NCBI RefSeq assembly: GCF_029839275.1
Contig: NZ_JAOCAH010000005.1
Span: 1-64,000, forward strand
Reading direction: 5' to 3'
Length of the DNA stretch: 64,000 nt
Source: Pseudomonas sp. GD03944
Lineage (GTDB): Bacteria > Pseudomonadota > Gammaproteobacteria > Pseudomonadales > Pseudomonadaceae
The translations under genes were made by a program, and so were the position numbers. Each line of letters starts with the position of its first letter. The first letter of the stretch is position 1. Under the pieces are notes generated by a model, which was not told where the DNA came from, searched no databases, and was given only the letters and a program-made list of their open reading frames with translations. This document shows positions 1 through 7,041 of this stretch, piece after piece.

Positions 1-948
1 CATATCGCTGAACAGCATGCTCGACAGGTAGCGCTCGCCGGAGTCCGGCAGGATCACCACCAAAGTCTTGCCCTGCATCCCCGGCTCTTCGGCCAGGCGC
101 ACCGCAGCGGCCATCGCCGCGCCGCAGGAAATCCCGCAGAGGATGCCTTCTTCACGCATCAGACGCAGGGCCATGGCCTTGGCGTCGTCGTCATTGACCA
201 GCTCGACGCGGTCGACGATCGACAGGTCGAGGTTCTTCGGCACGAAACCAGCGCCGATGCCCTGGATCTTGTGCGGGCTGGGCTTGACCTCATCGCCGGC
301 AAGGGTCTGGGTGATCACCGGCGAACCGACCGGCTCCACCGCCACCGACAGGATCGCCTTGCCCTGGGTCTGCTTGATGTAGCGCGACACCCCGGTGATG
401 GTGCCACCGGTGCCGACGCCGGCGACCAGCACGTCCACCGCGCCATCGGTGTCGTTCCAGATTTCCGGGCCGGTGGTCTTCTCGTGGATCGCCGGGTTGG
501 CCGGGTTGTTGAACTGCTGCGGCATGTAATAGGTGGACGGATCGGACCCGGCGATTTCCGCCGCCTTCTCGATGGCGCCCTTCATGCCCTTGGCCGGCTC
601 GGTCAACACCAGCTCGGCACCCAGGGCCTTGAGCACCTTGCGTCGTTCCAGGCTCATGGAGGCCGGCATGGTCAGCAGCAGCTTGTAGCCACGGGCGGCG
701 GCGACGAACGCCAGGCCGATGCCGGTGTTGCCGGAGGTCGGTTCGACCAGGGTCATGCCCGGCTTGAGCACGCCGCGCTCCTCGGCGTCCCAGACCATGC
801 TCGCGCCGATCCGGCACTTGACCGAATACGCCGGGTTGCGCCCTTCGATCTTGGCCAGGATGGTGACCCCGGCCGGACCCAGGCGGTTGATCTTGACCAG
901 GGGCGTGTTGCCGATGGCTTGGGCGTTGTCGGCGAAGATACGGCTCAT
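1..948 (-). CDS. cysK: Cysteine synthase A (O-acetylserine sulfhydrylase), 3' end cut by window edge
   Basis: PLP-dependent enzyme that makes L-cysteine from O-acetylserine and sulfide in the cytoplasm. The protein starts [20 protein letters not shown]. The PLP lysine lies in the family segment around residue 43 and the substrate loop [12 protein letters not shown] follows near residue 70; the PLP-phosphate glycine loop [10 protein letters not shown] is near residue 180. The ATG at 948 is preceded by AAGGACA. 316 codons are visible and the frame is still open at base 1 after [10 protein letters not shown]. Since the family is about 324 residues, only a few C-terminal residues are missing. The identification is firm. 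Confidence 0.96.
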   Translation of the reverse strand, partial: MSRIFADNAQAIGNTPLVKINRLGPAGVTILAKIEGRNPAYSVKCRIGASMVWDAEERGVLKPGMTLVEPTSGNTGIGLAFVAAARGYKLLLTMPASMSLERRKVLKALGAELVLTEPAKGMKGAIEKAAEIAGSDPSTYYMPQQFNNPANPAIHEKTTGPEIWNDTDGAVDVLVAGVGTGGTITGVSRYIKQTQGKAILSVAVEPVGSPVITQTLAGDEVKPSPHKIQGIGAGFVPKNLDLSIVDRVELVNDDDAKAMALRLMREEGILCGISCGAAMAAAVRLAEEPGMQGKTLVVILPDSGERYLSSMLFSDM

Positions 949-1083
949 GATGCAATGTCCTTGTGAATTCGCGAGCCCATCAGCGTATGCCCTGTGACCG
1001 GGATCGTCCAGACGCAGACAGGTCGAACTCTACGCACCGCTTCGCAGTCCACAGCAAGGACGCGAACAGAACGGACATCCCCG

Positions 1084-2163
1084 ATGAAACGCCGCTACAG
1101 CCTTCCTTTATGGATCCTGCTGGGCTTCGCCGCCCTTCTGCTGGCGATCCACCTCGCCCTGCCCTACGTCATCCGCGACTACCTCAACGACAAGCTGGCG
1201 GACATGGGCGACTACCGTGGCCACATCGTCGACGTGGACCTGGAATGGTGGCGCGGTGCCTACCGGATCAACGGCCTGAAGATCGTCAAGACCGACGGCG
1301 AAGTGCCGGTGCCGCTGCTGTTGGCGCCGGGCATCGACCTGTCGGTGAGCTGGCGGGCGCTGTGGAACGACCACGGCATCGTCGCCGAGGTGTTGTTCGA
1401 GCAGCCGGAGCTGAACTTCGTCGACGGTGGCACCGAGGAAGAAAACACCCAGAGCGGTGCCGGGGTGGACTGGCGCGAGCAGCTCGGCAAACTGCTGCCG
1501 ATCACCCTCAACGAAGTGCGCGTGGTGAACGGCACGGTGGCCTTTCACAACTACACCTCCCAGCCGCCGGTGGAAATCGCCGCCACCGAGGTCAACGCCA
1601 GCCTCTACAACCTGACCAACGTGGCCGACATCAGCGGCGACCGGGTCGCCGAATTCGAGGGCAAGGCGCTGCTGCTCGGCCACGCACCGCTGGACGCCAC
1701 GGCGGTGTTCGACCCGTTCGAGAACTTCGAGGATTTCGAATTCCGCGTGCGCGCCACCGGTATCGAGCTGCGCCAGCTCAACGACTTCTCCTCGGCCTAC
1801 GGCAAGTTCGACTTCAACGCCGGCAGCGGCGACCTGGTGGTCGAGGCCAGCGCCGAGAATGGCCAGCTCAGTGGCTACATCAAGCCGCTGCTGCGCGATG
1901 TCGACGTGTTCAACTGGCAGCAGGATGTGGAGCGCGACGACAAGGGATTCTTCCGCTCCATCTGGGAAGCCCTGGTCGGTGGCAGCGAAACCGTGCTGAA
2001 GAACCAGCGCAAGGACCAGTTCGCCACCCGCGTCGAACTCAGCGGCAACGTGCACCAGCAGGATGTCAGCGCCTTCCAGGCGTTCATCGCGATCCTGCGC
2101 AACGGCTTCGTCCAGGCGTTCAACACCCGCTACGAGAACGCCCCGCCGGGCAGCAACGACTAG
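1084..2163 (+). CDS. DUF748 / AsmA-like inner-membrane-anchored protein
   Basis: A 359-residue protein with one N-terminal membrane anchor (residues about 7-28, LPLWILLGFAALLLAIHLAL) followed by a large periplasmic region. Repeated beta-rich motifs such as ALWNDHGIVAEVLFEQPELN, and the general composition, match the DUF748 branch of the AsmA-like superfamily, which is linked to envelope lipid transport and outer-membrane homeostasis. The start at 1084 was chosen because the hydrophobic anchor begins directly after MKRR; the frame stays open 90 bases upstream without a plausible start. The GGACAT ribosome-binding site is weak. The gene is divergent from cysK with a 135-bp gap that must hold both promoters. 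The exact function is unknown. Confidence 0.8.
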   Translation: MKRRYSLPLWILLGFAALLLAIHLALPYVIRDYLNDKLADMGDYRGHIVDVDLEWWRGAYRINGLKIVKTDGEVPVPLLLAPGIDLSVSWRALWNDHGIVAEVLFEQPELNFVDGGTEEENTQSGAGVDWREQLGKLLPITLNEVRVVNGTVAFHNYTSQPPVEIAATEVNASLYNLTNVADISGDRVAEFEGKALLLGHAPLDATAVFDPFENFEDFEFRVRATGIELRQLNDFSSAYGKFDFNAGSGDLVVEASAENGQLSGYIKPLLRDVDVFNWQQDVERDDKGFFRSIWEALVGGSETVLKNQRKDQFATRVELSGNVHQQDVSAFQAFIAILRNGFVQAFNTRYENAPPGSND

Positions 2164-2216
2164 CCAACTGACACGCCACAGCGGACGCAGAGCGTGGGAG
2201 CGAGCAATACGCTTCC

Positions 2217-2307
2217 TGTGGGAGCCCCGACCCGGGGCGAAGCATTTGGGCGTCTCACACATGACCGTGTCATGCCAACCATTCGCCGCGGGGCGTGGCT
2301 CCTACAG
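2217..2307. repeat. Intergenic repeat family A, copy 1
   Basis: Begins TGTGGGAGCCCCGACCCGGG and ends CGCGGGGCGTGGCTCCTACA. The two ends are roughly inverted, so the element can fold. A second copy lies at 5672-5760. It is a REP/ERIC-like Pseudomonas intergenic palindrome with no coding capacity. Confidence 0.75.
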
Positions 2308-2351
2308 GGCTGCGGTCTGCCTGATGCCACTGCCAGCCGATACTCCCCAGC

Positions 2352-2402
2352 GGACGCAGAGCGTCCGGGGCTGCATGCCCACGCAGAGCGTGGGAACGAT
2401 CA
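2352..2402 (-). repeat. Intergenic repeat family B, copy 1 (inverted relative to copy at 48963)
   Basis: Reverse complement of the 48963-49013 element. It contains ACGCTCTGCGT and GGACGCAGAGCGTCC hairpins, and more CACGCTCTGCGT repeats follow up to about 2423. It lies between the convergent DUF748 gene and the XRE regulator, where it may help end transcription. The whole 2164-2443 gap consists of such repeats. Confidence 0.75.
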
Positions 2403-2443
2403 ATGGCTCCCACGCTCTGCGTCACCCGCGGTGCAACGGCTGG

Positions 2444-2644
2444 CTAACCCTGCGGCTCGTCGCTGAAGATCGCCTCGATCGGCAGGCCGAACAGGCGGGC
2501 AATACGAAAGGCCAGTGGCAGGCTGGGGTCGAACTTGCCAGTCTCGATGGCATTCACGCTCTGCCGCGACACCTCCAGGTGCTGGGCCAGGTCACCCTGG
2601 CTCCAGCCGCGTTCGGCGCGCAGTTCACGCAGACGGTTGTGCAT
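2444..2644 (-). CDS. Small XRE-family HTH transcriptional regulator
   Basis: A 66-residue protein that is essentially one HTH_3 domain: RLRELRAERGWSQGDLAQ, then VSRQSVNAIETGKFDPSLPL as the recognition-helix region. This is the compact YgzD/PlcR-type regulator that usually controls a neighbouring membrane protein. ATG at 2644 has a good site (GAGGAGTCGCG). It lies 9 bp downstream of, and in the same direction as, the four-helix membrane protein at 2654-3043, so the two form one operon and probably one functional module. Confidence 0.88.
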   Translation of the reverse strand: MHNRLRELRAERGWSQGDLAQHLEVSRQSVNAIETGKFDPSLPLAFRIARLFGLPIEAIFSDEPQG

Positions 2645-2653
2645 CGCGACTCC

Positions 2654-3043
2654 TCAGGCGAAACGTCGTTGCAGCACCCCGACGGCGACCGCATAAGCTC
2701 CCCAGAACGCGGGGAACGCCATGGTAAGCGGAAATCGCGGCAGCGCGGCGTACTGTTCGAGGAATCCCCAGGTGCTGATCAGGCAGATCATCGCGCCACC
2801 GGCCAGCAGCGCCGCACGCGATTGCAGAAAACGCAGGAACTCGTCCGGTTCTTGCCCCAGGTAACGGTCGTACAGGTACAGCGTGGCAAACAGTGGCAGG
2901 CCCGGCGACGCCGCCGCCACGACCCGCAGGGCATAGGGCAACCCCTCAAGGTCCACGCCCCAGCTGATCAGGGCGACCAGGGCGACGTACAGCAGCATCA
3001 TCACGGTGGAAAGAACGAGGTAACGACGAAGAGCAAGGCTCAT
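2654..3043 (-). CDS. Four-helix integral membrane protein of unknown function
   Basis: A 129-residue protein with about four hydrophobic segments: residues 7-30, 40-62, 78-98 and 108-125. The pairing with a tiny XRE regulator is a recurrent arrangement in Pseudomonas, where the membrane partner is annotated as hypothetical. The start at 3043 has CCGGAG about 7 nt upstream. A further in-frame ATG at 3124 would add 27 residues without a credible ribosome-binding site and was not used. I do not recognise a catalytic motif. Confidence 0.72.
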   Translation of the reverse strand: MSLALRRYLVLSTVMMLLYVALVALISWGVDLEGLPYALRVVAAASPGLPLFATLYLYDRYLGQEPDEFLRFLQSRAALLAGGAMICLISTWGFLEQYAALPRFPLTMAFPAFWGAYAVAVGVLQRRFA

Positions 3044-3274
3044 GGCAGACTCCGGCAAAAACATGTCAAGCAAACTTAACAGGTTGCTCGCCAAGCTGTA
3101 AAGCACGCTTGTCATTTTCGACATTCCAGGGGGCGTTCATGGCGTGACCCGCCATTCAGTGACTGAATGCTGCGTCTGCGTTCACAGTCGCCGGGGCCGC
3201 GCGTTATAGTCGCCCTTTCAGCACAGTGAACCCGCGGCGGCTGCCCCGGGCGTTACCCGTTCGAGGATTTACCG

Positions 3275-4120
3275 ATGAAGTTCGAAGGCACTCAGTCCTA
3301 CGTCGCCACCGACGACCTCAAGCTCGCGGTCAACGCCGCCATCACCCTGCAGCGCCCGCTGCTGGTCAAGGGCGAACCGGGCACCGGCAAGACCATGCTC
3401 GCCGAGCAGCTGGCCGAGTCCTTCGGCGCCAAACTGATCACCTGGCACATCAAGTCCACCACCAAGGCACACCAGGGTCTGTACGAGTACGACGCGGTCA
3501 GCCGCCTGCGCGATTCCCAGCTGGATTCCGACAAAGTCCACGACGTTCGCAACTACATCAAGAAAGGCAAGCTGTGGGAGGCCTTCGAGTCCGAGGAGCG
3601 GGTCATCCTGCTGATCGACGAAATCGACAAGGCTGACATCGAGTTCCCCAACGACCTGTTGCAGGAACTCGACAAGATGGAGTTCTACGTTTACGAAACC
3701 AACGAGACGATCAAGGCCAAGCAACGCCCGATCATCATCATCACCTCGAACAACGAGAAAGAACTGCCGGACGCCTTCCTGCGCCGCTGCTTCTTCCACT
3801 ACATCGCCTTCCCGGATCGCGAGACCCTGCAGAAGATCGTCGATGTGCATTACCCCAACATCAAGAAAGACCTGGTGGCCGAGGCCCTCGACGTGTTCTT
3901 CGACGTGCGCAAGGTGCCGGGCCTGAAGAAAAAGCCCTCCACCTCCGAACTGGTCGACTGGCTGAAACTGCTGATGGCCGACAACATTGGCGAAGCCGTG
4001 CTGCGCGAACGCGACCCGACCAAGGCCATCCCACCCCTGGCCGGTGCCTTGGTCAAAAACGAGCAGGATGTGCAGTTGCTGGAACGCCTGGCGTTCATGA
4101 GCCGCCGCGCTTCGCGCTAA
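3275..4120 (+). CDS. MoxR-family AAA+ ATPase
   Basis: A 281-residue MoxR/RavA-type AAA+ chaperone. Walker A GEPGTGKTML is at residues 37-46, Walker B VILLIDEIDKAD near 109, and a sensor-1 region IIIITSNNEKELPDAFLRR near 151. Such ATPases act with a vWA partner to mature metal-cofactor enzymes or other complexes. The vWA partner is the next gene, at 4363. ATG at 3275 follows GAGGATTTACCG. The identification is firm, but the client is unknown because no dehydrogenase genes are adjacent. Confidence 0.93.
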   Translation: MKFEGTQSYVATDDLKLAVNAAITLQRPLLVKGEPGTGKTMLAEQLAESFGAKLITWHIKSTTKAHQGLYEYDAVSRLRDSQLDSDKVHDVRNYIKKGKLWEAFESEERVILLIDEIDKADIEFPNDLLQELDKMEFYVYETNETIKAKQRPIIIITSNNEKELPDAFLRRCFFHYIAFPDRETLQKIVDVHYPNIKKDLVAEALDVFFDVRKVPGLKKKPSTSELVDWLKLLMADNIGEAVLRERDPTKAIPPLAGALVKNEQDVQLLERLAFMSRRASR

Positions 4121-4154
4121 AAATCGGGCTGCTGCGCGTCGACCAGGCCGCGTT

Positions 4155-4212
4155 GGAATCAGGTTCGGAATGCTCATGTACAAACGTACACTGCGCTTCC
4201 TCACCTGATTCC
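4155..4212. repeat. Large imperfect inverted repeat between moxR and the vWA gene
   Basis: Outer arms GGAATCAGGT (4155-4164) and ACCTGATTCC (4203-4212) are perfectly complementary, with an inner GTAC-AAAC-GTAC palindrome. It starts 34 nt after the moxR stop and would form a long hairpin in a moxR-vWA transcript, giving possible attenuation or mRNA end protection. Confidence 0.7.
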
Positions 4213-4264
4213 GCCTTGCCTGGCTCTAGCTCGCGAGCCCTGGCACCGCGTGATAGGAACATGT

Positions 4265-4340
4265 CGTAGGGTGGAAAACCGCGCAGCGTTTTCCACCACC
4301 CCAAAGGCACGGTGGATAAAAAGAGCGTTATCCACCCTAC
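4265..4340. repeat. Intergenic repeat family D, copy 1 (GTAGGGTGGA / TCCACCCTAC)
   Basis: Terminal inverted repeats GTAGGGTGGA and TCCACCCTAC enclose nested complementary blocks (GGAAAACCGCGCAGCGTTTTCC; GGTGGATAAAAAGAGCGTTATCCACC). Shorter relatives lie at 52897-52927 and 63962-63993. It ends 22 nt before the vWA start codon. Confidence 0.75.
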
Positions 4341-4362
4341 GGGTCATCGGGAGATCGCCTGC

Positions 4363-5541
4363 ATGCTGCTCAACCTGTTCAACGAAATGCGTGCAGCCAA
4401 GGTGCCGGTGTCGGTGCGCGAGCTGCTCGACCTGATCAACGCGTTGAAGCACAACGTGGTGTTCGCCGACATGGACGAGTTCTACTACCTGTCGCGCACC
4501 ATCCTGGTGAAGGACGAGCGCCATTTCGACAAGTTCGACCGGGCTTTCGGCGCCTATTTCAAGGGCCTGGAAAACCTCAACCAGCCCATCGAGGCGTTGA
4601 TCCCCGATGATTGGCTGCGCAAGGAGTTCGAGCGTTCGCTGACCGATGAAGAGCGGGCGAAGATCGAGTCCCTGGGCGGCCTCGACAAGCTGATCGAGGA
4701 ATTCAAGAAGCGCCTGGAAGAGCAGAAGGAACGCCATGCCGGCGGCAACAAGTGGATCGGCACCGGCGGCACCAGCCCCTTCGGTTCCGGCGGTTTCAAC
4801 CCGGAAGGCATCCGCGTCGGCGATGCCGGCAAGCGCCAGGGCAAGGCGGCCAAGGTCTGGGACCAGCGCGAGTACAAGAACCTCGACGACCAGGTCGAAC
4901 TGGGCACCCGCAACATCAAGGTCGCCCTGCGCCGCCTGCGCAAGTTCGCCCGCCAGGGCGCCCAGGACGAGCTGGACCTGGACGGCACCATCGACCACAC
5001 CGCCAAGGACGGGGGCCTGCTGAACATCCAGATGCGCCCGGAGCGCCGCAACACGGTGAAGCTGTTGCTGCTGTTCGACATCGGCGGCTCGATGGACGCC
5101 CACATCAAGGTCTGCGAGGAGCTGTTCTCGGCGTGCAAGACCGAGTTCAAGCACATGGAGTATTTCTACTTCCACAACTGCGTGTACGAATCGGTGTGGA
5201 AGAACAACCTGCGCCGCACCTCGGAGCGCTTTTCCACCCAGGACCTGCTGCACAAGTACGGCGCCGACTACAAGGTGGTGTTCGTCGGCGACGCGGCCAT
5301 GGCGCCCTACGAGATCACCCAGGCCGGCGGCAGCGTCGAGCACTGGAACGAAGAGCCGGGCTACGTGTGGATCAAGCGCTTCATGGAGAAGTACAAGCGC
5401 CTGATCTGGATCAACCCCTACCCCAAGGACACCTGGAACTACACCGCCTCCACCGGCCTGGTCCGCGAGCTGATCGACGACCAGATGTACCCCCTGACCC
5501 TGCAGGGCCTGGAAGACGGCATGCGGTTTTTGTCCAAGTAA
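4363..5541 (+). CDS. CoxE-type vWA-domain protein, MoxR partner
   Basis: A 392-residue protein of the CoxE/YehP-like vWA family that works with MoxR ATPases. The N-terminal half is helical and charged. The vWA core begins near residue 228 (TVKLLLLFDIGGSMDAH). The MIDAS motif is DIGGSMD instead of the classical DxSxS, which I recall as common in this family, so metal binding may be weakened and not necessarily lost. A second conserved part is VVFVGDAAMAPYEI near 307. The start at 4363 follows GGGAGATCGCC; the frame is open further upstream, but only through the family D repeat. Likely cotranscribed with moxR despite a 242-bp repeat-filled gap. Confidence 0.88.
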   Translation: MLLNLFNEMRAAKVPVSVRELLDLINALKHNVVFADMDEFYYLSRTILVKDERHFDKFDRAFGAYFKGLENLNQPIEALIPDDWLRKEFERSLTDEERAKIESLGGLDKLIEEFKKRLEEQKERHAGGNKWIGTGGTSPFGSGGFNPEGIRVGDAGKRQGKAAKVWDQREYKNLDDQVELGTRNIKVALRRLRKFARQGAQDELDLDGTIDHTAKDGGLLNIQMRPERRNTVKLLLLFDIGGSMDAHIKVCEELFSACKTEFKHMEYFYFHNCVYESVWKNNLRRTSERFSTQDLLHKYGADYKVVFVGDAAMAPYEITQAGGSVEHWNEEPGYVWIKRFMEKYKRLIWINPYPKDTWNYTASTGLVRELIDDQMYPLTLQGLEDGMRFLSK

Positions 5542-5552
5542 GCGTCGTTTCA

Positions 5553-5584
5553 CCCGGGTATCGCTTCGCTCGACCCAGGCTACG
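5553..5584. repeat. Intergenic repeat family C, copy 1
   Basis: CCCGGGTATCGCTTCGCTCG followed by ACCCAGGCTACG. CGGGT and ACCCAG flank a small GCTTCGC loop. Other copies are at 15267, 15578 and 48915. Confidence 0.75.
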
Positions 5585-5604
5585 CATTGACGGTTTTGCC
5601 CCAT

Positions 5605-5632
5605 AAAAAAATGGCTCATCAGGGCCATTTTT
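5605..5632. terminator. Bidirectional rho-independent terminator
   Basis: The stem AAAAATGGC / GCCATTTTT encloses a CTCATCAGG-like loop, with an A-run on one side and a T-run on the other. It can end the vWA transcript in the plus direction and transcripts arriving from the minus strand (DUF2167). Confidence 0.85.
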
Positions 5633-5671
5633 GTTGCTCGGCTGGCGGGCTGGTCGGGGTTGCGCACGTGG

Positions 5672-5760
5672 TGTGGGAGCCCCGACCCGGGGCGAAGCTT
5701 GTCAGGCATTCAATGGCACCCCGCCACAGCCGCCATTCGCCGCGGGGCGCGGCTCCTACA
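5672..5760. repeat. Intergenic repeat family A, copy 2
   Basis: Same ends as 2217-2307 (TGTGGGAGCCCCGACCCGGG ... GGGGCGCGGCTCCTACA) with a different middle. It fills the gap between the convergent vWA and DUF2167 genes. Confidence 0.75.
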
Positions 5761-5790
5761 TGGGATCACCGCCGCTCCTACAGAGGTGGT

Positions 5791-6843
5791 TCAGCGCTTG
5801 TCGCTGTCTTCCGGCTTGCCCAGGTCCATCACGGTACGGACCGGCGGTTGAACGACAGGCTCAGGCTCCGGCTGCGGGGCAGCGGCCTGGGGCTGTACGG
5901 CTTCGGTCTGGGGCGTCTTCTTGCGCAAGACGCGCTTGCCCAGCCAGCCGATCGCCAGCAGCGGCACGATCCAGAACTTCTTCAACAGCACCAGCAGCAG
6001 GGCCAGCAGGCCGGTCTTGGCCGCCACCTTGCCGGCGACCAGCGCACCCAGGCCGTAGGCCGCCACGGTGTCCAGGTCCGGGTCGAACTCGGCGTAGCGC
6101 TGGCCGGCGTTGAACTCGGTCATGGCCAGCACCGCCGGCAGGTTCTGCTCGATCTCCGCCAGTTGGTCCATGTTGGCGACGAAGTTCAGCACCAGCACGC
6201 CCTTACGGCCAAGCACGCGGATGTTGTAGTTGAGGGTGTTGGTCTCGCTGTCGCCGAACTTCAGTTCCTTGGCCCAGTGCAGCTTCTTGCCCTCGGCGTC
6301 GTAGTGCGGCTCGGCCGCCCAGCCCACCAGCTGCACCGACTCGTAGCCGTTCTCTTCGCGCCAGGCATTGGACTCGACCATGTCGGCCTGCATGTCCTTG
6401 AGCATGTCGGCGTAGTCGATGTCGGCAGCGTCTTCGTCGGAAACGTAGCCATTGGCTTCGAACTCGACGGTTACGCCCCAGGATTCATCGGCCAGCGGCG
6501 AGATGCCGGCCGGCAGGATCATGCCCAGCGGCAGTTCGTCGCTCGGCGGGTTGCCCCAGGCGTCGGCCAGCAGGCGCTCGGCGTTCGGGCCGTCGAGGAA
6601 CACCAGAGAATCGGGCAGGTTCAGGGTGGCCAGGTCATCGCCGATCACCACCTTGCCATGCTGGAATTCCAGGCTGGCGACGAATTCTTCGGGGGTCTGC
6701 CACTGTGCCTCGTCATCGGCCTGGGCGTCGTCCTGCTCGGCCACGACGGGCTCGGCAGGGGCCGTTTCAGGCGCGGCGTGGGCAACGGAAAGAGACAGGG
6801 ATGCGGCAAGCAGAGCTGCCAGGATCGGGTCCTTGATCGACAT
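5791..6843 (-). CDS. DUF2167 family membrane protein
   Basis: A 350-residue protein with a signal peptide (cleavage after SLSVAHA, about residue 23), a periplasmic DUF2167 domain (about residues 55-265), one C-terminal membrane segment (LLALLLVLLKKFWIVPLLAI, about 283-303) and a proline/glutamine-rich tail. DUF2167 proteins are envelope proteins of unknown function, widespread in Proteobacteria. ATG at 6843 has CTGGAG upstream. Transcription ends toward repeats and the terminator at 5605-5632. Monocistronic. Confidence 0.86.
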   Translation of the reverse strand: MSIKDPILAALLAASLSLSVAHAAPETAPAEPVVAEQDDAQADDEAQWQTPEEFVASLEFQHGKVVIGDDLATLNLPDSLVFLDGPNAERLLADAWGNPPSDELPLGMILPAGISPLADESWGVTVEFEANGYVSDEDAADIDYADMLKDMQADMVESNAWREENGYESVQLVGWAAEPHYDAEGKKLHWAKELKFGDSETNTLNYNIRVLGRKGVLVLNFVANMDQLAEIEQNLPAVLAMTEFNAGQRYAEFDPDLDTVAAYGLGALVAGKVAAKTGLLALLLVLLKKFWIVPLLAIGWLGKRVLRKKTPQTEAVQPQAAAPQPEPEPVVQPPVRTVMDLGKPEDSDKR

Positions 6844-6940
6844 TGAAACTCCAGATCATCAGTGTGAAGGAAGCGTTGAAGCGGGCGGACGTTAGCATGA
6901 CAACCCGCCTTTCTCGCAATCTTTTGTTACATCAGTGGCC

Positions 6941-6980
6941 AAAAACCACGACGCATCGACCTTCCGGACGATGCGTCGTG
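6941..6980 (-). terminator. Rho-independent terminator downstream of the first peroxidase-RTX gene
   Basis: A 12-bp perfect stem CACGACGCATCG / CGATGCGTCGTG (6947-6958 and 6969-6980) is followed on the minus strand by GGTTTTTGG. It lies about 60 nt after the stop codon at 7042. Confidence 0.85.
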
Positions 6981-7041
6981 ATCAACCTGGCGTCGGCCCT
7001 GGCCTACTGCGCGCACCCCGAACGCCAGGGAGTGCGCTGCC

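Noticed and set aside
290-955. 221-codon frame overlapping cysK on the same strand
   Set aside because: It is a +1 shadow of cysK; only the other frame gives the conserved cysteine synthase motifs.
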